From positions 434,001-498,000 of the forward strand of contig NZ_FOJB01000001.1 in NCBI RefSeq assembly GCF_900109955.1: DNA of 64,000 nt. Reading direction: 5' to 3'. Below the pieces are notes generated by a model that saw only the letters and a list, made by a program, of their open reading frames with translations, searched no databases and had not been told where the DNA came from. Of this stretch, positions 9,318 through 18,435 are shown piece by piece (the first letter of the stretch is position 1; each line of letters opens with the position of its first letter). The position numbers were made by a program, and so were the translations under genes. This DNA comes from Aliiroseovarius sediminilitoris. Lineage in GTDB: Bacteria; Pseudomonadota; Alphaproteobacteria; Rhodobacterales; Rhodobacteraceae.

Positions 9318-10801
9318 TGCTTTCGAATGGAACCTCCATCCCCGTGATTACGCCCCCAGACGGGGCGCTTGAGACTTTCATGGATGCCAAAGCTGCTGTT
9401 CAGCGTTTGAAAGAGCTATATGCAGAAGCCTGCGCCTTCCTGTGTGAGACCTTTGAGCAATCGGTATCGGGCGATCAGCCTGACACGCGCTATCGCGCCT
9501 TCTATCCTCAGATCAGCTTGACGACGACCAGCCATGCGCAGATCGATACACGGCTGAGCTTTGGGCATGTCCCGGCACCGGGCACTTACAGCACGTCGAT
9601 CACCCGGCCCGACCTGTTTGAAAGTTACCTGACCCAGCAGGTGTCGCTGCTTTTGGAGCATCACGGCGTGCCGGTTCAGGTGGGGTGGTCCAACACGCCC
9701 ATTCCAGTGCATTTCGCCGTGGCAAATGATCCCAACATCTCGGTGCCGCAGGAAGGTGCGATGCGGTTTCCGCTGCGCGATGTGTTCGATGTGCCGGACC
9801 TGTCCAGCACCAATGATGACATCGTGAACGGCGTCGCCCAAATGAGTGAAGACGGTGCGTCGCCACTGGCACCCTTTACCGCCCAACGTGTGGATTATTC
9901 GCTGGCCCGGCTGTCGCACTATACTGCGACAAAGCCCGAGGATTTCCAGAACTACGTTCTGTTTACGAACTACCAATTCTATGTTGAGGAGTTTGAGGCC
10001 TATGCCCGCCAGATGCTGGCTGACCCTTCCGGCGGATACACGTCCTTCGTTGGGCCGGGTTATCAGAAGATCACTGCACCCGATCAGGAACTGGCCACTC
10101 CGGAAAAGCTGCCCCAGATGCCGTCATATCACCTGAAGCGGGCTGATGGGTCGGGTATTACTCTGGTGAATATCGGTGTCGGGCCGTCCAATGCGAAAAC
10201 CGCAACCGATCACATCGCCGTTCTGCGCCCCCATGCGTGGTTGATGGTTGGCCATTGCGCCGGTCTGCGCAACAGCCAGCGTCTGGGTGATTTCGTCCTG
10301 GCCCACGCCTATCTGCGCGAGGACAAGGTTCTGGACGATGATCTGCCCATCTGGGTGCCGATCCCGCCGCTGGCGGAAATCCAGATCGCGTTGGAGCAGT
10401 CCGTGGCCAAAGTGACCGAGCTGGAAGGGTACGAGCTGAAACGCATCATGCGGACCGGCACCGTGGCGTCCTTGGACAATCGCAACTGGGAATTGCGTGA
10501 CCAGTCCGGGCCGGTGCAACGGCTGAGCCAGTCCCGTGCCATTGCGCTGGACATGGAAAGTGCGACCATCGCCGCCAACGGTTTTCGGTTTCGCGTTCCC
10601 TATGGCACGCTGCTGTGTGTTTCTGACAAACCACTGCATGGCGAGTTGAAATTGCCGGGTATGGCGTCTGATTTCTATAAGTCCCAGGTGGCGCGTCACC
10701 TGCTGATTGGTATCCAAGCGATGGAGACTTTACGCGACATGCCGATCGAGCGAATCCACAGCCGGAAGCTCAGAAGTTTCGAAGAGACAGCTTTCCTTTA
10801 G
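9317..10801 (+). CDS. amn: AMP nucleosidase
   Basis: It hydrolyses AMP to adenine and ribose 5-phosphate. About 494 residues, with an N-terminal regulatory part and a C-terminal phosphorylase-like domain: IGVGPSNAKTATDHIAVLRPHAWLMVGHCAG is the nucleoside-binding block and ALDMESATIAANG the catalytic acidic segment. I take ATG 9317 as the start (one-base overlap with the ade stop) over the TTG three bases earlier. Together with ade it forms a two-step AMP to hypoxanthine route in one transcript. Confidence 0.93.
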   Translation: MLSNGTSIPVITPPDGALETFMDAKAAVQRLKELYAEACAFLCETFEQSVSGDQPDTRYRAFYPQISLTTTSHAQIDTRLSFGHVPAPGTYSTSITRPDLFESYLTQQVSLLLEHHGVPVQVGWSNTPIPVHFAVANDPNISVPQEGAMRFPLRDVFDVPDLSSTNDDIVNGVAQMSEDGASPLAPFTAQRVDYSLARLSHYTATKPEDFQNYVLFTNYQFYVEEFEAYARQMLADPSGGYTSFVGPGYQKITAPDQELATPEKLPQMPSYHLKRADGSGITLVNIGVGPSNAKTATDHIAVLRPHAWLMVGHCAGLRNSQRLGDFVLAHAYLREDKVLDDDLPIWVPIPPLAEIQIALEQSVAKVTELEGYELKRIMRTGTVASLDNRNWELRDQSGPVQRLSQSRAIALDMESATIAANGFRFRVPYGTLLCVSDKPLHGELKLPGMASDFYKSQVARHLLIGIQAMETLRDMPIERIHSRKLRSFEETAFL

Positions 10802-10940
10802 GGAAAGAAGTGCGATTTCGGGTAAAAAACCGCTATTTATTGGGGAAATCTGCACAACAAATCGTTGTGTCCCCCCTCTACATACAGTTAAATGCGCCCA
10901 ATGAAGCCCAATCAATGGGTAAATGTGAGGAGTGTATTAT

Positions 10941-11228
10941 ATGTCGAAACCTATGACGAAGACCCAACTGGTCGCTGCCTTGGCCGAAGAAATGGGCTCG
11001 GACAAGAAATCGGCGTCGAGCGCGCTGGACGGTATCATCAACATCATCACCAAGGAAGTTTCTGGTGGTGGCGCTGTGACCCTGCCGGGCGTTGGCAAGA
11101 TTTACTGCCGCGAACGTCCCGCCCGCATGGTGCGCAACCCCGCCACTGGCGAGCAGATCCACAAGGATGCTGACAAGGTCGTTAAAATGACCATCGCGAA
11201 GGCTCTGAAAGACAGCGTGAACGGCTGA
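10941..11228 (+). CDS. HU-family DNA-binding protein
   Basis: This 95-residue nucleoid protein has two N-terminal helices (MTKTQLVAALAEEMGSDKKSA), a dimer body and a DNA-binding arm region ending GKIYCRERPARMVRNPATGEQI, where the RNPxTGE motif holds the conserved proline at the arm tip. The ATG at 10941 is chosen over the GTG at 10932 because a strong GTGAGGAG ribosome site at 10925-10932 sits eight bases ahead of it. It is a single-gene unit followed by a clear terminator. HU-alpha/beta against an IHF subunit cannot be fully decided by eye; HU is favoured. Confidence 0.88.
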   Translation: MSKPMTKTQLVAALAEEMGSDKKSASSALDGIINIITKEVSGGGAVTLPGVGKIYCRERPARMVRNPATGEQIHKDADKVVKMTIAKALKDSVNG

Positions 11229-11269
11229 TCTTGGTGCCTTCGGGGCTTGTCCCCGGACACGAATTCGGA

Positions 11270-11300
11270 AAGGGTCGCCCAAGTGGCGGCCCTTTTCTTT
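11270..11300 (+). terminator. Rho-independent terminator after HU gene
   Basis: The stem GGGTCGCC (11272-11279) pairs with GGCGGCCC (11285-11292) with one G-U, around a five-base loop, followed by TTTTCTTTT. It lies 40 bases downstream of the HU stop and just before the ribosome site (GGAGG) of the next gene. Confidence 0.85.
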
Positions 11301-11313
11301 TGCCGGAGGTGAT

Positions 11314-12189
11314 ATGGATCTGCGCGCGATCTTTATGGGGCTTGCCTTTGCCCTGATGTGGAGCTCTGCTTTCACATCTGCCCGCATCATTGTGGCGGAC
11401 GCCCCGCCGCTGTTCTCATTGGCATTGCGGTTTCTGATCTCCGGGCTGCTAGGCGTGGTCATCGCACGCGCCCTTGGGCAAAACTGGAGGCTGACACATA
11501 ATCAATGGCGGGCCGTGATCATCTTTGGCGTCTGCCAGAATGCGCTATATCTGGGCCTTAACTTTGTTGCCATGCAGTGGATCGAAGCTGGGTTGGCGTC
11601 AATCATCGCATCGACCATGCCCCTGATGGTGGCCTTGGCGGGGTGGATCCTGATGGGTGACAGGATGCGCCCGCTGGCGATGGTCGGACTGTTGGCCGGG
11701 ATCATTGGTGTCGCCCTGATCATGGGGTCGCGTTTGTCTGGCGGCGTTGACGTGACCGGCGTGGTGCTTTGCTTTATCGCCGCGGCTGCCCTGACCGCCG
11801 CCACCTTGGCGGTGCGCACTGCGTCTTCCGGTGGCAATCTGATGATGATCGTCGGATTGCAAATGTTCGTGGGGTCCGCAGTGTTGGCCATTGCGGCGCT
11901 TTTCTTCGAAGACCCCAGCTTCGAACCCAGCCTGCGTCTTGGTCTTGCGTTCACCTATACTGTCCTTGTGCCCGGTGTGCTGGCCACTTGGGTCTGGTTC
12001 GCGCTGGTGGGTCGGATTGGAGCGGTGAAAGCGGCAACCTTCCATTTCCTCAACCCGTTCTTTGGCGTCGCAATTGCCTGGCTCTTGCTGGGTGAAGCGC
12101 TGACCGCCGCCGATTTCTTCGGTGTTGCCATCATCACTTTCGGTATCCTTGCGGTGCAGCTTTCGAAACAAAATCCCGCACAGGCGTGA
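11314..12189 (+). CDS. DMT-family (EamA) transporter
   Basis: This 291-residue inner-membrane protein has about ten hydrophobic segments arranged as two EamA repeats (roughly 5-135 and 150-285). Glycine/proline-rich helices such as PLFSLALRFLISG and the second-repeat signature FLNPFFGVAIAWLLLGE are typical of drug/metabolite exporters. The substrate is unknown. It starts 14 bases after the T-run of the HU terminator, with GGAGG upstream, so it probably has its own promoter or depends on readthrough. Confidence 0.85.
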   Translation: MDLRAIFMGLAFALMWSSAFTSARIIVADAPPLFSLALRFLISGLLGVVIARALGQNWRLTHNQWRAVIIFGVCQNALYLGLNFVAMQWIEAGLASIIASTMPLMVALAGWILMGDRMRPLAMVGLLAGIIGVALIMGSRLSGGVDVTGVVLCFIAAAALTAATLAVRTASSGGNLMMIVGLQMFVGSAVLAIAALFFEDPSFEPSLRLGLAFTYTVLVPGVLATWVWFALVGRIGAVKAATFHFLNPFFGVAIAWLLLGEALTAADFFGVAIITFGILAVQLSKQNPAQA

Positions 12190-12757
12190 AGACGATGGGG
12201 TCATCGTTTGATGACACGGATCCCGATTGATCACGTTGTTTTGTCGGTTTTGTCCATCGCGCTGGCAATCACGCCTTGGCCAGACGGTTTGACCTCTGGT
12301 TCAGCTTTTGGGCTATGCCATCGGACGGAGCGAAGGCAACGCAACCTTCGCGCCGGGCGTCTTTAACATCATTCCGGTATTCAGATACGGGGCGCGGGCG
12401 ACCGTTCTGCGCAGACCAACGCTGGTGCGCCGCCTCGGCTTGCACGCACGCAGCACAGCCATGTGTGATCAGTGCTCTGAAGCCGGAAACCCCGCTTATC
12501 AAACGACCAATTGCTTATCGAGGTGGATAGGGCCCAGTTCAGAAATTCAGCCGTGGCGATTTTTTTGTTTCGCGCCGATCGACATTCATTGTTCGGAAAG
12601 ATGATCAGGAACGAGATCGAATCGTTACGAGCACCGCGATGAACGACATGAAGGCACCGATGGACACTGAACCGCTTGCGGTCAACGATCTGGGTTTCTT
12701 CTGGCAGAAAATATCCCCGCCGGAGGCCTCGGATCTGCCGGGCGAAGCCCGGCATCC
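12190..12757. other. 568-base gap with no convincing gene
   Basis: Between the DMT transporter and aroC, no frame shows coding-like codon use or a recognisable protein. A frame from ATG 12211 gives 51 codons with a hydrophobic N-terminus (IDHVVLSVLSIALAITPW) and stops at 12366; a +1 shift would continue as GYAIGRSEGNATFAPGVFN. This could be a decayed small membrane-protein gene or chance. The right-hand end (12692-12753) is a family repeat, listed separately. Confidence 0.5.
12692..12753 (-). repeat. Rhodobacteraceae-type intergenic repeat, copy 1 (after aroC)
   Basis: Read leftward, it starts 5 bases past the aroC stop with a perfect hairpin (GCCGGGC-TTC-GCCCGGC, 12737-12753), continues through GCCTCCGGCGGGGATATTT and ends in CTGCCAGAAGAAACC. 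The same arrangement (hairpin, then GGATATTT, then CCAGAAGAAAC) recurs at 63 kb. The 23-base core agrees at 20 positions between the two copies. There is no T-run, so any terminator role is uncertain. Confidence 0.8.
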
Positions 12758-13864
12758 CTATCCAATCTTGCCACGCGGACCGTCCCCCATCTGTGCGCGA
12801 TGCAGCATGACATGATCAAGCATGACGCAGGCGGCCATGGCTTCACCCACGGGCACTGCGCGGATGCCGACGCAGGGGTCATGGCGACCCTTTGTGACAA
12901 CCTCGACGGGCTGCCCTGTTTTGGTGATCGACTGGCGTGGCGTCAGGATCGAGCTGGTGGGCTTCACCGCGAAGCGCACCACGATGTCCTGACCGCTGGA
13001 AATGCCGCCCAGAATGCCACCGGCGTGGTTCGAACTGAACAGAGGACCATCGTCACCCATCGAAATCTCATCCGCGTTCTCGGTGCCCCGCAGCCCTGCT
13101 GCCGCCATACCCTCACCGATCTCGACGCCTTTTACAGCGTTGATCGACATCATCGCGGCGGTCAGATCAGTGTCCAGTTTGGCATAAATCGGTGCGCCCA
13201 ATCCGGCCGGTGCGCCGCGCACCACGACTTCAATCGCCGCACCGACACTGTCATGTTCCCTGGTGCGCAGGTGGTGCAGGTAGTCCTCCCATTCCTGCAC
13301 TGCGGCATTGTCCGGCAGCCAGAACGGGTTTTGGTCAATCGCATCCCAATCGAACTTCGTGCGATCCAGATGCAGCGCGCCCATCTGGGTCATGTAACCT
13401 TTGATCTGAAGCCCCGGCAACAGCGCCTTCAGCGCCTCGCGCGCTACGCCTCCGGCGGCCACGCGAGCTGCTGTTTCGCGCGCAGACGAACGCCCACCAC
13501 CGCGCGGATCGCGAATGCCGTATTTCTGCCAATAGGTGATATCGGCATGACCGGGGCGGAACGTGGTCTCGATCTCGCCATAATCCTTCGAGCGCTGGTC
13601 GGTGTTTTCGATCATCAGCTGGATGGGCGTGCCGGTGGTCTTGCCATCATACACCCCCGACAGAATACGCACCTGATCAGGTTCGTTGCGTTGGGTTGTG
13701 TGTTTGTTTTGGCCCGGACGTCGTTTGTCGAGCCAGACTTGAAGCATTTCGGCGTCCAGCGGAATATTTGGCGGGCAGCCGTCCACTGTGGCACCCAAGG
13801 CAGGGCCGTGGCTTTCGCCCCAGGTTGTGACGCGGAAGATGTGACCAAAGCTGTTCATCGACAT
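12758..13864 (-). CDS. aroC: Chorismate synthase
   Basis: It converts 5-enolpyruvylshikimate 3-phosphate to chorismate and needs reduced FMN, which is not consumed. It has 368 residues, full length. Signatures: [17 protein letters not shown] at the N-terminus, [30 protein letters not shown] in the middle, and the C-terminal KPTSSI and [13 protein letters not shown] blocks. It is a single gene on the minus strand, 63 bases downstream of the second DMT exporter. A family-specific repeat follows the stop. Confidence 0.97.
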   Translation of the reverse strand: MSMNSFGHIFRVTTWGESHGPALGATVDGCPPNIPLDAEMLQVWLDKRRPGQNKHTTQRNEPDQVRILSGVYDGKTTGTPIQLMIENTDQRSKDYGEIETTFRPGHADITYWQKYGIRDPRGGGRSSARETAARVAAGGVAREALKALLPGLQIKGYMTQMGALHLDRTKFDWDAIDQNPFWLPDNAAVQEWEDYLHHLRTREHDSVGAAIEVVVRGAPAGLGAPIYAKLDTDLTAAMMSINAVKGVEIGEGMAAAGLRGTENADEISMGDDGPLFSSNHAGGILGGISSGQDIVVRFAVKPTSSILTPRQSITKTGQPVEVVTKGRHDPCVGIRAVPVGEAMAACVMLDHVMLHRAQMGDGPRGKIG

Positions 13865-13927
13865 GGGGGCGCTCCTTCGTTGTCAGGGTGATAACGAAGC
13901 CCTTGGCGAAAGGGAAGCATGTCGAGC

Positions 13928-14884
13928 TTAGCTTTTCGGTCTGCGGTGTTTTGGTTTTGGTCCGGGTCCGGTGTCATAGCGCGGGTTGGGATCGCGCAGC
14001 AACGGGTTGCGAGCCGAAACCGAAGGGCGGCTTTCGCGCCACACGATAAAGACCCCCGACGCAATGATGACCGATGCGCCCACACCTACCCATGCGTCAG
14101 GTAATTCCCCGAAGAACAGGACGCCGAACAGGGTGGCCCACAGGATTTGACTATACTGACTTGGGGCAACCACTGCGGCCGGGGCAATCCGATAGGCGGC
14201 GATGATCATCATCTGCGCCAGGACAGACAGAACGCCAACCCCAGCCACCATGCCCAACTCGACCACCTCCATCGGTTGATAGACGAACGGCAGCACGACG
14301 GCCATGAACAGGATCGAAGACAGCATCGGATACAGGATCATCACCGCTGTCCGCTCTTCCCCACCGATCTTGCGCATGATGACCGAGCCAAGGCTGGAAC
14401 AGAATGCAGCGATCAGCGCGCAGATATGCCCCCATGAGATCTGTATGACGCCGGGCCTGAGCACGATCAGAACGCCGACCAGCCCGACAACGACAGCCGC
14501 CCAGCGCTGGGCCCGCACGGTTTCGCCCAGCAACATGGCCGACATCGCTGTGATCAGCAGAGGCGTTGCAAACAGAAGGGCATAGACCTCGGCCAGTGGC
14601 AGAACGGTGAAGGCATAGAATGCGGTCGACATTGCAATAAGAGTTGTCACCGAGCGCAGAAGAATAAGCCACGGGTGGTTCGGACGGAAATTGTCGACCT
14701 GTCGGTCGGCCAGCATCATGACCGACATCGGCACGAAGGCAAACAGCATCGCAAAGAAGATGATCTGGAACACCGAGAAGTTGACGCCGAGCGCCTTGAT
14801 GATCGCATCGTGAGTGGCAAAGACGGCGAAGGCGGCAAAAGCAAAGCCCAGCCCTTTCACGGGCGATTGAGTGGCGTCCGACAT
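13928..14884 (-). CDS. DMT-family (EamA/RhaT) transporter
   Basis: This 318-residue protein has two EamA repeats and about ten transmembrane helices (first at about 10-28; second-repeat signature PSQYSQILWATLFGVLFFGELPD). The hydrophilic C-terminal tail is rich in Pro/Arg/Lys (GPKPKHRRPKS). The substrate is unknown. It is divergent from the TPP riboswitch-thiBPQ unit across 238 bases; a thiamine-related role is possible but nothing in the protein shows it. It differs clearly from the DMT protein at 11.3 kb, so this is not a local duplication. Confidence 0.85.
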   Translation of the reverse strand: MSDATQSPVKGLGFAFAAFAVFATHDAIIKALGVNFSVFQIIFFAMLFAFVPMSVMMLADRQVDNFRPNHPWLILLRSVTTLIAMSTAFYAFTVLPLAEVYALLFATPLLITAMSAMLLGETVRAQRWAAVVVGLVGVLIVLRPGVIQISWGHICALIAAFCSSLGSVIMRKIGGEERTAVMILYPMLSSILFMAVVLPFVYQPMEVVELGMVAGVGVLSVLAQMMIIAAYRIAPAAVVAPSQYSQILWATLFGVLFFGELPDAWVGVGASVIIASGVFIVWRESRPSVSARNPLLRDPNPRYDTGPGPKPKHRRPKS

Positions 14885-14985
14885 GTTCGGCTCCGGTTTG
14901 GCGGGTGTTAGCGTTCACATTGCCGATCATCGCCACGAGGTCAAGGGGGCTTGCCAAGCGACATCAAACCGGTCAGGAATGGCGA

Positions 14986-15072
14986 CACCTCGGGGGGCCG
15001 GACTGAACCGGCTGAGATGCAAATCATGCGGACCCGTTGAACCTGAACCGGCTAGAACCGGCGGAGGGAAGG
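14986..15072 (+). promoter_or_regulatory. TPP (thiamine diphosphate) riboswitch
   Basis: The THI-box elements occur in order: CTCGGGGGGCC at about 14989, GGCTGAGA at about 15010-15017 (the pyrimidine-sensing CUGAGA), GACCCGTTGAACCTGA at 15031-15046 (pyrophosphate sensor helix) and the closing GCGGAGGGAA at 15061-15070. It lies about 50 bases upstream of the thiB start. Binding of TPP would lower expression of thiBPQ, most likely by occluding the ribosome site near 15113-15118 (TTGGAGGA), since no terminator stem with a T-run is seen between it and the ATG. Confidence 0.95.
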
Positions 15073-15122
15073 TAATTTGGACACCCCAAATGCCACTCCG
15101 TCCGGCGCATTTGGAGGATGCC

Positions 15123-16118
15123 ATGAAACAGACCCTTTCATTTGTCGCAGGACTTGCACTGACGGCCACGTCGGCCACAGCGGCCAACGCGGAAACGCCC
15201 GTGCTTCAAGTCTATGCGCCTGACTACTTTGCTTCGGAATGGGGCCCTGGTCCGGGGATCGAGCAAGGATTCGAAGCGCGGTGCAACTGCGACCTGCAAT
15301 TCATCACCGGCGACGTGTTGCCCCGTATCCTGTTGGAAGGCGAACGCACAGGCGCTGATGTGGTGATCGGCCTGAACACGGATGTGACTGCACGGGCGCG
15401 TGAATCGGGCTTGTTTGCGCCGCATGGGCAGGACACCAGCGGACTTACGATGCCTATCAATTGGACGGACGATATATTCCTGCCCTTCAACTACGGTTAC
15501 ACCGCGTTCATCTATGACAACACCAAGATGGAAACCCCGCCCGCGAGTTTCGAGGCGCTCTTGGACATGCCCGACGATGTGAAGATCGTTTTGCAGGACC
15601 CGCGCAGTTCGATTTCCGGTTTGGCGTTGCTGTTGTGGGTCAAGGCGATCTATGGCGATGATGCGCCCAGGGCGTGGGAACGCCTGGCCCCGAAGGTTTT
15701 GACCGTGACCAAAGGCTGGTCAGAATCTTACGGGATGTTCACGGATGGTGAGGCCGACATGGTGCTGTCCTACACGACCTCGCCCGCCTATCACATCATC
15801 GCCGAGGACGACATGTCCAAGTCTGCTGCAATTTTCGAAGAAGGTCATTATCTGTTTGTCGAGCTGGCCGCGAAGCTCAAAACCTCGGACCAACCAGAGC
15901 TGGCCAGTGCATTTATGGATTATGTGCTGAGCGAAGAATTCCAGAAGGCGATCCCGACCTCCAACTGGTCCTATCCGTCGAAACTGGACGCATCGCTGCT
16001 GCCAGAGAAGTTCGATCTGTTGGGTGTGCCGGGCAAGGCGATCTTCTACACGGAAGACGAAGCCGAAACCTTGCGCAAACCTGCGCTGGACGAATGGCTG
16101 ACGGCGTTCTCGAAGTAG
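15123..16118 (+). CDS. thiB: Thiamine ABC transporter, periplasmic binding protein
   Basis: This periplasmic receptor delivers thiamine or its phosphates to ThiP. It has 331 residues with a Sec signal peptide (MKQTLSFVAGLALTATSATA, cleavage near ANA-E). The mature part shows the ThiB pattern LQVYAPDYFASEWGPGPGIEQGFE and the WSYP segment near the C-terminus. The start at 15123 is favoured: it has a GGAGG ribosome site seven bases upstream and the signal peptide, whereas a longer in-frame opening from 14871 would translate the riboswitch. thiP begins at the next base after the stop. Confidence 0.95.
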   Translation: MKQTLSFVAGLALTATSATAANAETPVLQVYAPDYFASEWGPGPGIEQGFEARCNCDLQFITGDVLPRILLEGERTGADVVIGLNTDVTARARESGLFAPHGQDTSGLTMPINWTDDIFLPFNYGYTAFIYDNTKMETPPASFEALLDMPDDVKIVLQDPRSSISGLALLLWVKAIYGDDAPRAWERLAPKVLTVTKGWSESYGMFTDGEADMVLSYTTSPAYHIIAEDDMSKSAAIFEEGHYLFVELAAKLKTSDQPELASAFMDYVLSEEFQKAIPTSNWSYPSKLDASLLPEKFDLLGVPGKAIFYTEDEAETLRKPALDEWLTAFSK

Positions 16119-17687
16119 ATGTTTTGGCCGGGCCGGATAGATCGCCCCCTGTGGGTGACGCATTGGCCCGGCCTTTTGGCCGTGCTGGTACTGGTCGTGC
16201 TGGTGTTTGGGACGCTCGTTGCGGTGGCGCTGCGTGCCGAGGGTGGCCGTGGACTTGGACCATCGGATTGGGCGGCCATTCGGTTCACCCTGTGGCAAGC
16301 AACCCTGTCGGCAGGCGTCAGCGTTGCATTAGCTGTCCCGGTCGCGCGTGCGCTGGCCCGGCGTGACTTTCCGGGGCGGCGTGTGCTTGTCACCCTTCTG
16401 GGTGCACCCTTTATCCTGCCGATCATTGTCGCTGTCCTTGGTCTGATCGCGGTCTTTGGACGAAACGGGATCATCAGCGCGGCGCTGGGCGTTTTTGGGA
16501 TCGAGCCGATCTCGGTCTATGGTTATCAAGGCGTCATTCTGGCCCATGTGTTCTTTAACCTTCCGCTCGCAACGCGGCTGATCCTGCAAGGCTGGCTGAC
16601 AATCCCCGCTGAGCGGTTTCGCGTTGCCGCGTCCTTGGGCATGAGTCCGCGCGACATTGCCCGCACCCTGGAACGCCCGATGTTACGCGAAGTGATCCCC
16701 GGTGCGTTTCTTGTGATTTTCCTGATCTGCCTGACCTCGTTTGCCGTCGCCTTGGCGCTGGGCGGAGGGCCACGGGCAACCACAGTTGAGCTTGCCATCT
16801 ATGAGGCGTTCAAGTTCGATTTTGACCTTGGCCGGGCCGCGATGCTGGCCCTGATTCAGTTCGCAATGGGGCTTGGTGCCGCGCTGATTGCGTTCTGGAT
16901 CGCCATTCCGGGCGACATGGGTGCCGGGTTGGATCGCGCGGTGCAGCGGTGGGACGATACGGCGGTTCAGCGGATCATGGATATGGTGGCCGTGACACTG
17001 GCCAGCCTGTTTTTGCTTTTGCCCCTGTCGATGGTCATCATCGACGGCGTGCCCGGGATGCTCTCGCTGCCAATGTCGGTGTTTCAGGCGGCGTTCCGTT
17101 CCTTGCTTGTGGCCATCGCATCGGCGTTTCTGACCATGGCTCTGGCGCTGCCGATCGCGGCCCTTGTGGTGCAGCGGGGGGCCTGGTTGGCCGAGGGGCT
17201 GGGATATCTGACCATCGCGGCCTCGCCTTTGGTGGTGGGGACCGGGCTGTTTCTGATCCTGTTTCCTTTTGTGAAACCATCCGACCTTGCGCTGCCGGTC
17301 ACGGCTGTTGTGAATGCGGCGACGAGCCTGCCGTTCGCCCTGCGTGCCCTTGTGCCCGCGCTTAGAAATGTAGAGAGGGATTACGGCGCGTTGGCGGACG
17401 GGCTTGGGTTGCACGGGTTGACGCGCGTGCGCCTGTTGTGGGTGCCCCGATTGCGGCGGCCTATGGGGTTCGCGCTGGGTCTGGCGGCAGCGTTGTCGAT
17501 GGGCGATCTTGGTGTCATCGCGATGTTTGCCGATCCGCAAGGGGTCACGCTGCCGTTGCAGCTTTACCGCCTGATGGGGTCTTACAGGATGGATGATGCG
17601 GCGGCGGCGGCCGTGCTTTTGCTGGGCTTGTCACTGTTCCTGTTCTGGGTTTTTGACCGTGGGGGTCGCTTGAATGCTGACGATTGA
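16119..17687 (+). CDS. thiP: Thiamine ABC transporter, permease
   Basis: This 522-residue inner-membrane protein consists of two fused permease halves of six helices each (about 15-260 and 285-515). Each half has an EAA-like loop for the ATPase: VAASLGMSPRDIARTLERP in the first and YGALADGLGLHGLTRVRLLWVP in the second. The fused form is usual for ThiP. It abuts thiB and overlaps thiQ by 14 bases, so the three subunits are made together under riboswitch control. Confidence 0.95.
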   Translation: MFWPGRIDRPLWVTHWPGLLAVLVLVVLVFGTLVAVALRAEGGRGLGPSDWAAIRFTLWQATLSAGVSVALAVPVARALARRDFPGRRVLVTLLGAPFILPIIVAVLGLIAVFGRNGIISAALGVFGIEPISVYGYQGVILAHVFFNLPLATRLILQGWLTIPAERFRVAASLGMSPRDIARTLERPMLREVIPGAFLVIFLICLTSFAVALALGGGPRATTVELAIYEAFKFDFDLGRAAMLALIQFAMGLGAALIAFWIAIPGDMGAGLDRAVQRWDDTAVQRIMDMVAVTLASLFLLLPLSMVIIDGVPGMLSLPMSVFQAAFRSLLVAIASAFLTMALALPIAALVVQRGAWLAEGLGYLTIAASPLVVGTGLFLILFPFVKPSDLALPVTAVVNAATSLPFALRALVPALRNVERDYGALADGLGLHGLTRVRLLWVPRLRRPMGFALGLAAALSMGDLGVIAMFADPQGVTLPLQLYRLMGSYRMDDAAAAAVLLLGLSLFLFWVFDRGGRLNADD

Positions 17688-18366
17688 AAATGCCCGGACC
17701 GGGATGGGGGATTTCGCCCTGAGCGCCGACCTGAGCGTGGGTGACGGACGCCGCGTAGCGGTATTGGGGCCATCCGGCGCGGGAAAATCGACCTTATTGG
17801 CGATGATCGCAGGGTTTCAGCCGCTGACAGAGGGTGTGATCAAATGGCAGGGGGTAAAGATGTCCGATGACCCGGCTGATCGTCCCATCAGCATCGTGTT
17901 TCAGGACAACAACCTGTTTCCCCATCTGACTGTGGCACAGAATGTCGGACTGGGGGTTAGACCGGATTTGCGGCTGACATCGGATGATCGGAAGCGGGTC
18001 GCGGCGGCTTTGGCGCGGGTCGGGCTTGCCGGCAAGGAGGCCCGGAAGCCAGCGCAGTTGTCAGGTGGACAGATCGCACGTGTGGCGTTGGCACGGGTGC
18101 TACTGCGTGACCGGCCGCTGTTACTGCTGGATGAACCGTTTGGGGCGCTTGGACCGGCGTTGCGCACCGAGATGCTGGAGCTTGTGGGCGAGTTGGTCGC
18201 CGAGACAAAAGCGACGCTGTGGATGGTAAGCCACAACCCCGAAGATGCCCGGCTTTTGTCGGATGAGGTTATTCTGGTTGAAGGTGGACGGGCTCACGCG
18301 CCAGTTCCGACGGCTCGGATCTTTGAGCATCCGCCCGATGCGTTGCGTGACTATCTTGGCGGGTGA
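17674..18366 (+). CDS. thiQ: Thiamine ABC transporter, ATPase
   Basis: This 230-residue ABC ATPase has Walker A GPSGAGKST at 32-40, a Q-loop in VFQDNNLFPHL, the signature LSGGQIARVALAR and Walker B LLLLDEP. It powers uptake through ThiP. The start lies 14 bases inside thiP. The last gene of the thi unit, it ends about 20 bases before a strong terminator shared with petC. Confidence 0.95.
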   Translation: MLTIENARTGMGDFALSADLSVGDGRRVAVLGPSGAGKSTLLAMIAGFQPLTEGVIKWQGVKMSDDPADRPISIVFQDNNLFPHLTVAQNVGLGVRPDLRLTSDDRKRVAAALARVGLAGKEARKPAQLSGGQIARVALARVLLRDRPLLLLDEPFGALGPALRTEMLELVGELVAETKATLWMVSHNPEDARLLSDEVILVEGGRAHAPVPTARIFEHPPDALRDYLGG

Positions 18367-18387
18367 TAGCGCCATGTGTTCAAAAGT

Positions 18388-18416
18388 AAAAGGGCGCCCT
18401 AAGACGCCCTTTTTTA
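18388..18416. terminator. Bidirectional terminator between thiQ and petC
   Basis: AAAGGGCG (18389-18396) pairs with CGCCCTTT (18405-18412) around an 8-base loop and is followed by TTTTTTATT on the plus strand. Read leftward it is preceded by AAAAAAGGGCG and followed by CTTTTAC, so it can end both thiQ and petC transcripts. Confidence 0.88.
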
Positions 18417-18435
18417 TTCGCGGATTTTTGTGCGG

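Noticed and set aside
12269-12502. 78-codon frame on the minus strand in the aroC-DMT gap
   Set aside because: No ribosome site, no recognisable domain and codon use unlike neighbouring genes.
14871-15122. Longer N-terminus for thiB
   Set aside because: It would translate the TPP riboswitch; ATG 15123 has a ribosome site and a proper signal peptide.
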